Assembly (NCBI GenBank): GCA_001630475.1
Contig: KV419407.1
Coordinates: forward strand, 682,001-746,000
Source: Sistotremastrum niveocremeum HHB9708
Lineage: Eukaryota > Basidiomycota > Agaricomycetes > Sistotremastrales > Sistotremastraceae
Reading direction: 5' to 3'
DNA length: 64,000 bases
Shown: piece after piece, positions 1 through 12,043 of the stretch
Position numbering within the stretch: the stretch's first letter is position 1
How the letters are laid out: every line of letters begins with the position of its first letter
Position numbers and translations under genes: made by a program
The notes under the pieces: generated by a model
Told to the model about the DNA's origin: nothing
Database searches by the model: none
What the model saw: only the letters and a program-made list of their open reading frames with translations

Positions 1-1784
<1,784 letters not shown>

Positions 1785-2809
1785 TGACGATGATGGGGAA
1801 TAAGTGGTTGGGGCTGCTCGCTGAGTCTGACTCCATCAGATTTATACGCAATCGCTATCAAATTTTCAATCGAATCGGCCGAGTCGTAGAAGCCTCGCTT
1901 GTCCCTTTGACGATGGCAGCTTTCTTGGAGAGATAAGATAACATCACGTGATGTGAAATTTTCTTCTCCACTCTTAAATTCCCCGGAAAACTTTTTTCAG
2001 TCCTTGTCGTGAGAGTATTCGAAGAGAATATGTTCTAACTTATTGACGCTTTTGATAAGTTCAATTTCCGAAGACTGAATTAGACTGTGATTTTCAAGGT
2101 GAACGTCGTCAGATCGATCGCCTAGATTGGGTCAGGAACAGGAACCACGCATGCCGGCAGCAACTGGGAGGCACCCAGATTCCATCGGACAACGCAATGG
2201 CTGACGCTTGAGCTAAATACGCTACATGCATAGCACAGCGCTACCATCATGTCTCATACGCCTTATAGCAGTTCGTCTGTCCGACGGCCGTCGTTCCACG
2301 GGTTTTCGAGGCGGATTGTATATATACTTGTCGGCCGGTCGTGAAATAGAAGCATTAGAAACCAAGGATAATCAGTATTACACGCCTTGTTGATATTTTG
2401 GATGGATAATCCGAGGATCTTTGACGGCGATCGCATGAAAGCAACATGGCATAAGACAAACATGGGAAACTAATCGTTTGGGTTAAAGTGCAGTATCATT
2501 GGCTGATCCAACTCCAAAGCTAAACAGCGTTCGGGTAGCGCTACAACATTCACAGACCAGCTGCTATAGCAGATCTGCGAGCGTTTGGTATCCGGCGTGA
2601 TTCCAAAGAGGTCGATTTTGTCTCGCACAGGATTGGAAACAAGGCGCCTTGATTAGGAAAATATGTGCGTGTTTTGGTCGTGGTGAGACCGATCTTGAGG
2701 ATTAGCAAGAGAATGTATGCGTACAGCGCTCGGCGGAGGACACTGGGAGATCTTAGTACCCTCGCAGCCTCATGGCGTTTATCTCCGACGACCGCAGTGA
2801 GCGACCACG
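1785..2809. other. Intergenic region between GDH (-) and IST1 (+)
   Basis: About 1 kb between two divergently transcribed genes. Apart from the TATAAAT near GDH I see no convincing coding sequence, RNA gene or repeat. Short open frames here have no recognisable domain or splice pattern. It probably holds both promoters. Confidence 0.5.
1840..1846 (-). promoter_or_regulatory. TATA-like element of the glutamate dehydrogenase gene
   Basis: Read on the minus strand the sequence is TATAAAT, 56 bp upstream of the GDH start codon. This is a usual spacing for a fungal gene with a short 5' leader. It is a motif match only; no transcript start can be seen. Confidence 0.4.
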
Positions 2810-3801
2810 ATGTGGAATGCTGCAAGGACAAAGGCAGGTCTCAGGTTCCGGATGTCTGGCGGTGTAGAACTGAGGTGGTAGCGTGTCTGCAGGTGCAATT
2901 GAGGTGCCATTGATTCACGCCATCATGACACGGGAGGACGTGGCTAATAGGGCCGTACAGACTGGCCGTCCAGCGACTTCGGATGCTGCAGGAGAAGAAG
3001 ACGTCTCTTGCGAAGAGTGCTAGGAGAGACATTGCTACCCTTTTGGAACGACACAAGCTCGAAACGGCGCGGGTGAAGACTGAGAATATCATTAATGAGG
3101 TCTGGAATAGCCACCCCTATGCGATCGCGCTGACACGGAGATACTCTACAGGACATCTATGTGGAATTGCTGGAGCTGCTCGAATTGTACTGTGAACTGC
3201 TGCTCGCACGCTTCGGGCTCTTGGACATGAAGTGGGTGAAAAAGAGCACGTTGGCAGCCACAAGGCGTTGACGTCGATTGCAGCACGCGAGAGCCAGATC
3301 CAGGCGTCAAGGAAGGTGTTTGCGCGGTGATCTTTGCAGCGCAGCGAACGGAGCTGAAGGGTGAGTTCTAGACGAAAAGAGGAGATGGACTGGACTGACC
3401 AGGCCGTTAGAGCTGCACGTTCTGCGCGAGATGCTGATGCAGAAATATGGGCGAGAGTTTTCGGTGTGCGCAGTTGAGAATCGCGAGGGGTGTGTGCCCG
3501 AACGGGTAAGTGTCGGACAGAGAAACGGTGTTGACGTTGTTCTGACACGGGGTGTATGCAGGTCGTGCGGCGGGTGGCGGTGTCGACGCCGGGACAGGAG
3601 CTGGTGGACGGGTATCTGAAGGAGATAGCGGCGGCATACAAGATAGGGCTGGGCGAGCTGGGCGGCGGCGAGGAAGAGGGGGCGGCGTCGGGTGCGGGTG
3701 CGGCGGCTGAGCCGGGCGAGGAGTCAGGGGAGACGGAGCCGCCCAAAGACGAAGTCGATGAGCTCACGCGGAGGTTTGAGGCACTCAAAAAGCAACGCTA
3801 G
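2810..3801 (+). CDS. IST1: IST1-family ESCRT-III regulator
   Basis: IST1 proteins bind ESCRT-III/Did2 and Vps4 at endosomes and modulate multivesicular body sorting. Exon 1 (2810-2833) encodes MWNAARTK. A 59-nt intron with a GC donor and AG acceptor follows, then an 11-nt microexon (2893-2903) and then the core from 2961. Spliced, this gives TKVQLRLAVQRLRMLQEKKT, a typical IST1 N-terminus. Further exons encode RRDIATLLERHKLETARVKT, the helix DIYVELLELLELYCELLLAR, then FAAQRTELKELHVLREMLMQ and a VSTPGQELVDGYLKEIAAAY segment. The tail is Ala/Gly/Glu-rich and ends ALKKQR. The family match is strong. The first two splice junctions are inferred from reading frame and family conservation. A methyltransferase gene follows 151 bp downstream on the same strand. 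Confidence 0.88.
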
Positions 3802-3952
3802 CTGTACCTACCGATCTCGGAATTCCCACATTTGGCGACTTTATCGGCGGAGTCGGCTATCGGCTTCCCGGCATCAGATCTTTGCCCGATGCCTCTTCGT
3901 CCTCCGCCGACGCGTCCTATATAACCTTTGCCTCGTCCTCCTCGTCCATGCC

Positions 3953-5120
3953 ATGACCAACGAACTCCCCCACCCCGACCCATCCCTTTCCCCTGACTCC
4001 AGCGTCTGGAGCCCGTCAGACTCGTTCTCACCGCCGCCCTTCTCGAACTCGGACGACGCATCTTCGGTCACATCTGAAGACTGGGAACGTGCTATGCAGT
4101 CCCCCTCTCCTGCTCCCTCTGTATATTCCCTCACCTCCTCGCTCAGAGAGCAGTCGTTTCGGAGAGAATATGGTCGAGAGCTCAACAATTACTCAGAGGT
4201 CTATCGACTGCCTGCAGATGACGAGGAGCTCGACCGACTCAGTGAGCTATATCTTTTCATTCCATCGTCTTGTGCTCAATACAGGTCCAGAAAAGCAGCA
4301 TCAGTTGCTATGCTCCGTCATGGGCGAGTTCCACCCACTTGTTCATCAGGTCATGCAGGACGAGCCTGGCATCAAAAAGGCTGCCCTGGATCTGGGCTGT
4401 GGATGCGGCAGCTGGATCATGGACCTCGCCCGAAAGTATCCCAACGCATACACCGTCGCCGTCGACCTCGTCCCTATGCAGTGCATCGACATGCCCCCAA
4501 ACTGTCGCTCAGAGGTCGATGATATCAACCTCGGCTTAGAGCACTTTTATGGCGAATTCGATCTCGTCCATGCGCGGCTCATCGCATCAGGCATCAAGGA
4601 CTACGCGGGCCTCATCGAGCACATCTCCCGCGTCCTCCGGCCTTGCGGCCTTCTCCTTGTCGCAGAATGGGACTTCCGGGCCTACGACGAACAGAGAAAA
4701 CCCATCATCTGCGAACTCCATGACGAGTCCAAGCCATGGATCGCCCGTTGGTGTTCTGCCGTCGCCCAGGCCGCTCGTGCAAGGGGCGGTCATCTCGACG
4801 CCGCCAACCTCTTGAAACTCTGGTGCTCTGATAATCGAGCATTTCGTACAGAGTCCGTCGTCCACAAAGATCATTGGGTTCCTCTAAGCCCCTGGCACAC
4901 CAATCCAGGGCCCGAAGGGGACAAGTATCGCGAATGGGGACTCGCCATGCGAGAAGACACCATCGCGTTTTTGAAGGCAGGCAGGCCTCTATTACTAGGT
5001 CACGGATTTTCCGAAGACCTTGTCGACGAATTAGAAGAAAACTCTCGGGAATCTCTTTTCGACCCCTCCGTTCACCTGTATACGCGCGTACAGCAAGTTA
5101 CAGCGCAAAAGAAGTGGTAG
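3953..5120 (+). CDS. Class I SAM-dependent methyltransferase
   Basis: Two exons (3953-4241 and 4285-5120) joined by a 43-nt intron. The N-terminal ~95 residues are Ser/Pro-rich and probably disordered (MTNELPHPDPSLSPDSS onward). The catalytic part begins near SPEKQHQLLCSVMGEFHPL and contains SAM-binding motif I as ALDLGCGCGSWIMDLARKYP. An acidic motif II region follows (VAVDLVP), then FDLVHARLIASGIKDY and the post-motif strand VLRPCGLLLVAEWDF. The fold and cofactor are clear; the substrate is not. Related proteins are numerous in mushroom genomes and are usually annotated only as methyltransferase-domain proteins. The 3' end faces TAF2 convergently with about 120 bp between stop codons. Confidence 0.85.
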
Positions 5121-5241
5121 ACCGAACAAGTCGGTTGCCCCTCCTTCATATCTTACATCCCTTAATACTGTTACAATTATCTCTCTCGAATTTAACTTAC
5201 ACTATGTAATGCGTCTGTCTCCAAGTGTTTACCACCAATGA

Positions 5242-8200
5242 TTAAATCTTCATTTTCTTGTTCGATCCGGATACCTTCTCCTCATCTTTCCGTTTCTTGC
5301 CCTGAGTCACCTTGACTTCCTCCAGCATTTCCTTCACCTTCTTCTGAAGTTGGGTCGCGGTTTGCCCCACAAGTGACTCGGCACCGTTGAACGTGACAGC
5401 GTTTCGCACCATCAATTGGACATCACTCTCGAAAGCTTGAATCGAGTCGTACTTGTCGTTGTCCAACTTGGTCCGAATCGTGCGCAGATCACGCGCATCC
5501 TTCTTCGGGATGACTTTGTGATAGTCTGGAATGTTCAGAGCAATAGGATCTACCGGGTCCTTGAAGAAAAACACACTGAACAATAGAGGTGAATATTCTG
5601 TTCACCTCGGAATTCTTGGACACTCACAGGGTATCCATTTTCATGAGGCGAGTCAGAAGTCCTTGCAATGCTCGCTTTTCGTGTCCCCCAAGACGTTTCT
5701 CCAAAGCTTTGTTCCATTCCTTTTTCCAAACCCTCTCGACAGCGCTCGCCCATTCCGTAGGCGGCGTTGTTGGCGGATTAAACAATCGACAATTCGAAAA
5801 TATTAACTCCACGTCATGTGCGAATGCTTCCATCGTCGAGTAGCGACCGCTGTCCAAATTATTGCTCAGGGTCTCAAAATCCATCGGATGCTTTATTTCG
5901 TCGTAATACCTGTCAATATATTGTGAGTGAAGAAGTGTTAAAGACAAACTGTGCAACTCACGTTGGACAACCATCTCGCTCTGGATCGACGGGTCGATTG
6001 AAGATGATAGCCTCTGGAAGTTTTCGAAGGATGCGTAGTATCTCGCGGCACTTCTTCTCATTTATGGGAATGGGCGCTGCGGGTGTGGGCTTCGCACTCG
6101 ATGTCGTGGGCTGAGAAGCCTGGGGTATCGGAGTACGCTCTGGGTTCTTGATTTTGATGCTGGGTGCGCTCGAAGACCCACTTCCTGGTAGACTGATGGT
6201 GGGCTTCTTCACCTTCATCGATGGCAGAACCTCAGACTTGGAAGGTGGAAGCAGTATATTTGCTGCCAGTGGAGGAGGGCCGCCTTTGTCCTTCTCCTTC
6301 TCTTTGAACTTGAGCTTCTCCTTCTTCTTTTCTGAACGAGGTCGATCTTGTTCCATTTCGATAACCTCTTGCAATAATATGTCGTCCACAGTCTCCTTAG
6401 CTGTTGAACTGCTGGCTTTCGGCGGAAGTGCAGACGGCAGAGGGCTTGCACTCGGTACCCTGGGTGGCGCATTCTTTTGAGCGCCCAACTTCAACTTAAT
6501 CTTGGGAGCATGTTCTGCAGGTTCTGGACGGATGGGAGTGGGTGCGACGGGCTCTCGGACGATGTCAAGCGTCGATACGATAGCAGATTCGACTTCGTCC
6601 ATAACCGCCGGCGGACGAGTAAGATTCCCTGCGTGTTCTAGAGTGTTACGGATGCGAGCCCACGCTATATGCAATTATTCAGCCAAATTAAATTCTTGGA
6701 AACAAAAATCTAGGTTACCTTTGTTGAAGAATGAATCAAGCGCAAGGGCTTCATTGTATGCGAATGCTCCGGCGGGATTATAAGTCTTAGCATTTTCTAT
6801 CATCAGCCGGAAATCGGCCTCGAACTGAGCGAGGCTATTGTACAGGCCAGCTTCGAGTTTCGCGTTCATGGTGCTCAGATCCATCGGATTTTTGATGACA
6901 TCAAAATAACTGTGGAGTCATTATAAGGTTGTGAATGATTGAAAATATGAAACATACTTGGGTGCCCTGTCACGAATAGGGTCCACTGGTTGGCGGAAGA
7001 GTATGGAGTGACTATATGCCATAAGTTTCTTAAGAGCCGTTCTGCAGGCTCGCAAGTCACGATTTGAAAGCCCTCCTGACTGTCCTTTTGGTAAGATCTT
7101 ATCTTTCTTCTTTTTATCAGGGTTTTGAGAGGGTCGGTCCAATCCGGCGTGTCGCTTTGGCAATTCGGTTTTGATTTGTGCTTGAGGAGGTGCCTGGGCT
7201 TTTGGAGCATTGATTGAAGATCCAAGCTTGATTTTCGGGAATGCCGGTGAGGCTTTGGCAGCAGATGTGGCGAGAGGTGTGGCGGGAGGTTTGATAGGAA
7301 GCTTTGGGGCAACTCTGACTTTGGGAATAGGCGCAGGAAGTATAGGCGGAGCTTCTGAGACAGGGGTTGGAGGAAGATGAATGGTAACCTTAGGGAGTGC
7401 TTCCTCAGCGGGGCGAATGGTCATTTCGGCGAGCTTTAGGAGGCACCATCGTACTTGATAGTCAAGGTTGGGAGAACTGCTAAGTTGTGAGAGATTGGTC
7501 CCAGCCGAGAAAAACTTATGCTTACAGCAAAAGAGGCACGAGACACTCGCGGATGACATCATTCTTTCCAATTTCTCTGTCCCTTCTCAGGCTCCTGAAC
7601 ATCAACTCAGGATCCGTTTTCCTTGCCTCCTTGCTTTTTTCGCCCCCGTTTCCATCTTCCTCAATCAGAAGGCTCTCACCATCCTTGCTGAGTGCACTTT
7701 TGATCTCTCCGATGGAGTACTGGATTGCTAAACTCTCGCACATTCCTCGCGCAATGTGACGGCGAATGATGCGAGACGAGTCGTAACTCATGACAGTGAA
7801 CAAATACTTCATGATCTTCGGTGTGAACCAGTTCGATAGAAGCAACCCATCGAAAGCGACAATCCGGACCTGAGTATAGTTGCCTTCTCTATTATCTGGT
7901 CAATGAGTGAGATAGCAGGTTTCGAAAGAAACAAACCGGGAACAGGCTAAAAAGGGTTTACTGTCATTGGGGATGAGGTTAGCCATGCTGACGATGAGAT
8001 TGAACTGCACAAAACGAATCAACGCCGAACACTAAGGAAGTGCACGAAACTAACCTCCAAGGCCGCTATAGTGACAATATTGTGGGTTGACGGGACCAAA
8101 CGGTCCATGCTCCGATAACGATCTACTTCGGCAACGGCTGCCGCAAGCAACTCACGATCTTCTGCGCTCTGTTCTGTGCGCGTTTCGTCAGAAACAAGTT

Positions 8201-11200
8201 CCCCCCGTTCCGGCGGGACATTGGGTACAACAGCTGTAGCGAGTGCCGAGATTAAGGAGCTAATGTATAAAGCATCTCCAAACTAAACAAAGGTTAAGAT
8301 GAATACGGTAACCCCAAAATGATAGCCTTACAGGATTATTTGTATTATCATTGTAACGTAGCTGATCGATGAGGAATTGTCGTACAATGGGGGGTGATTT
8401 CCCTTTCTCGATCCGAACTTGTGAAATGGCACTGACAATGGCCTAAACAAATCATCAGTGGGTCCCGAAGATTGAACCAGAGGATGGCTCACCCTTCGGA
8501 CGAAGTATTCGGCTAAATCAGAAAAGTCATTTGGTCGTGGTACGTATTTGAGCGTGAACAACTCTTTGGTTGGATCATCCGGGTTGTAACAATAGCGTAG
8601 GAACATCTTGAAGAGATGAAACAGTCCGATGAAGTCAAGCCTTCGAGTAGCACACTTCGTTCGCGAATGAAGATCGGACGCAGAGAAAGCAAAGGCAGAG
8701 ACGTACATTGACGAGTGCCAGGGCAGCTTCCACCCGTATTCGAAAAAAGTAGTTTGTGACCAGAACGGTTTTGGTCAGCGTACTTGAGACAATATGGGAT
8801 GACTGGCGGCTCAATGCCCTGACCGCCTGAGCACAATCAGCACTGTGAGATGCACCAAGTTACGCAGATGTTACCTCGAGCTGAGCAACGACATCTCGAT
8901 CTCGCTGCAGTTGTGAGACCCACATGTAATCAGGTTGCTCGAAATTGATGCTGCCAATCCATTCAAAGTCTGCGTCCATGCGGATCCACTCGTAGACAGC
9001 CCCAGACATGTTCTGTTCGTCTTCTTCGGTCCAATCTGCAACCTTCCAATTCTCTCTTTCTTTGATGTCCTCCCATACTTCGAGACCAAATCCCATGTCA
9101 ATCATGCCGATAGCTTCAGCTGCCTCCGTGTCACCCTGAGCAGCCGCAGCGGCTGCAGCTTGGCGAGCAAGAAAGCGCTTGGTGTTTCGACGCACTCGTT
9201 TGTATTTCGTATTGAAAGGCACTTCATATCGTTTCGAAGGGGTCCGAACATCAAGAACATGCTCATATGGTGTGCCGTCGGCTTCATGTATCCGAATCGT
9301 CATTTGGCCTTCGAAGAACGGGATAGGCTTCAGAAGAGCCAATGCAACGGGATCGTGTTCGTTATGAGTATAGGCGGGTGCATCTTGGCGCATTGTCAGT
9401 TCGACGGCCATCCGTTTCCGATTGAATGTCGCAGAGAACGAAAATCGTGGGCAACCACTCCCGTAGATCCACTGATCAGCAAACGAACGCAGATCAACTC
9501 CGCTAATCTTCCGACACGTTCTCAGGAAGAAGTGGGTTGAAAGAAAATTATTCGGCATCTCGCCACTCAGAGCAGCCAGGAATATTTTGGGAAGCACACG
9601 AGAGAGTCCAAGTGATGTACCTGATTTTCCAAGTCGTCTGTCAAGAATGTGCAGAACGAGAGGGGCTTTGAGATGAATGAAACTGAGATTCGCGGTATCT
9701 GGAGGTTCCAGTACACCTGGCTGACAAATTGGAGGTTTCGTGCCAACGTCCCGAGCGATCACACGTTCCATGTCTTGCTTCAACCGAAAACGATATTCGT
9801 TATTGCCCAATAGTTTTCGCAAGAAAAGGCCGCAGATGTATAGGCCGATACCCGCCACAAGCCAAGTGTCTGAGTAAGCCTTCGGTTGAATATAGATACC
9901 AGCCCACTGACATGCAAGCCCATGAGCCAGCACCTGGCGAGTTTCAAAGACCTGGTCAATGGCGTCATCGCCGTGTAAAAGGTCTGCCGACACGATAGTC
10001 ATGGTGGCGCAATCAAAGCGCGCCGTGGACATTTCATCGACGAAAATCACTTTGTACGAGCTGAAGGGATATTGGCCGAAGTCAGTATAGAAAGTCATCG
10101 CGCTTCGAAGGAATGTAGTGGAGGCAATTAGCATGTGCTCGGAGCCAGGAAGGCAGAACACATGCATTTGCGGCTGACTAGAGGAGCCTTCGGCGTGATG
10201 GCTAGAGTCGAGTGGAAGATTTAGGATATGAAACGGTCCTGCGGCAAAACCAACATGTTGGGCTGAAGTGAAGGCGGAGAGCGTGAATAGAAAAATAGTT
10301 TTCGTTGAGTTATAGGGATGAGAAACCTTGGGACGTAATTTTATTAACATATAGTAATCAACGTCTGAATTTTCGATTTGGCGCACCTGCTCGATCAATT
10401 CCCCGCTGCAAACCACCACAGTAGGCCAGTCTCCGAGCTCCGAATCTTCACCTGGTTCATCATCTCGATATGAACGGGCGGCATCCTGATCGTGTTCTTC
10501 TAGATACCTCGGAACTACGAACTCAAAGTCCCAGGTGCACTTCTCCCAGGGGTTATCGATGCATGGTACCCAACATCGAGCAGCATCGGGGGATGACGGG
10601 TTGGTAAAGACATGTGGCACGCGCTACAGGGCAGTTCAGAACACTAAGCGACGCGCTTTAAGAAAGTATAACGAACGTAAGGATCCGCTTCTGTGGGCAG
10701 AACGAACTGTAATCCATCAGCGGGACGGCGCAGAGAATACTCAATGTGAACGACGATGGGAGAGAACTCAGTGGCAGGGAGAGGATGAGTCGAGGGGCCG
10801 GGGGTGCTTGGTTCGGGCGTTCCGACTGATAGAAAGATCAGATTGTCAAACGAACTCGAATTTCTGAAAGGGCACACCTTCGCTGTGAATCACCCCAATG
10901 GCGGACACATCCGCCTGAATGCATTGATCAGGTAAGTCCACAGTGTGCTAACATTCCACACACCTGTTTGAGCGATACTTGGGGAGGGACGGCAATAGCC
11001 AACTCTCCGTCGTCACATTCGGCAAGAGCTGAGAAGAGCTTGCGCTTATATTCAGGATAACTGTGGAAATCCGAAGGGTTTACAAGGTTGAGGGAGGCGA
11101 TGGGGTCGTGGTGAAGAAACTCGGCTTTATATGATGCAACGGTAATGGTTTCGATTTCTGTAGGCAAGACAATTCAATACAGGCCGAGAGCGAAAGCTGG

Positions 11201-11471
11201 AGAAGTCGTCTGACCACATTGACGGCAATGTAGAAGGATAGTCCTAAGGGCGGCCGAGGTAGGCACGAGAGTGATGTCTGTATATCCCTTGAATAACGTT
11301 AATCTCTCTGATGCCTGCAGTGCGCAAGACCAACATACTCGGGCGGCGCCTGAGAAGTCAAGCTCTAAGACGACCTTTTGATTCACAGTGTGGCATGGTC
11401 AGTCAGTAGAATGGATGAGAGTATGATATCACTTATATAGAAAAGCCACGGCGACTGCTTTCTCGTTGCAT
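5242..11471 (-). CDS. TAF2: TFIID subunit TAF2 with three C-terminal bromodomains
   Basis: TAF2 is the M1-aminopeptidase-like subunit of TFIID that contacts core promoter DNA around the initiator. The ATG at 11469-11471 opens MQRESSRRGFSI and is preceded directly by an in-frame TGA. The aminopeptidase-like N-half (LELDFSGAAR, ILLHCRQC, WVPCIDNPWEKCTWDFEFVV, FVDEMSTARFDCATM) lacks the HExxH zinc motif, as expected for TAF2. HEAT-like helical exons lie between about 8830 and 7500. Three bromodomains follow after low-complexity K/P-rich linkers, around 7030-6690, 6050-5740 and 5575-5330. Their acetyl-lysine Asn contexts are AKTYNP, CRLFNP and VTFNG; the third domain has a degenerate ZA loop. The C-terminus is a basic KKRKDEEKVSGSNKKMKI. 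The first intron appears to be of AT-AC type (11388-11436). Confidence 0.9.
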
Positions 11472-12043
11472 GGTTCACAGTTGCTCGAAGCCTTTGGAGC
11501 TCCGGGAAGAGCGAGACTATCGCGACCAAAGACGTGCAGTAAAGTGCCCGACCACAGATGGTCCAGTGATTATAGAGCCACACGGCGAGACACCAACTAA
11601 TACGTAGTAGTCTCCTCAGAATGAATCGGCCGTCGCGACGATGCTAGGCCAGATCCGCCAGGACGCGGTGGACGCACCGTGAGTCCGAGGTGATGAGGAC
11701 GAGTGTGTCGCTTAGTCAGCAACTCTGAATATTTCTTGCATTCAAGTCAATATTCAGGACCGCAAAGAATATGTCTATTACAGCTCTACAATGCTCTACA
11801 ATATGCTGGATGCGCTGTAGAGTTGTGCGATCATCGTTGACGGCAGCCCTATCAAAGACGTGGTGATGGTAATCACTTGTTGCCAACCTTGGGTTAGCGC
11901 AGCCACCCTAGCTCTGCCTCCTCTCCCATTGCCACACCGCCTTTCTCTTGTTTCTTGTTCCTTTGTCATTCCACTTGCTTCACTGGACGCTGGTCGACCA
12001 ACTCGCCTTGTACTTTTAGTTTCGCTTTGCTCTCATCCGCCTC
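11472..12043. other. Intergenic region between TAF2 (-) and the RasGEF gene (+)
   Basis: About 570 bp of divergent promoter space. It contains a C/T-rich stretch just before the RasGEF start (about 11900-12040), typical of fungal promoters, and short direct repeats of the type CTCTACAATG near 11786-11805. I see no coding or RNA gene. Confidence 0.45.

Noticed and set aside
3117-3788. 223-codon open frame on the minus strand
   Set aside because: Antisense to the IST1 exons, with low-complexity Ser/Pro/Ala composition mirroring the Gly/Glu-rich sense tail.
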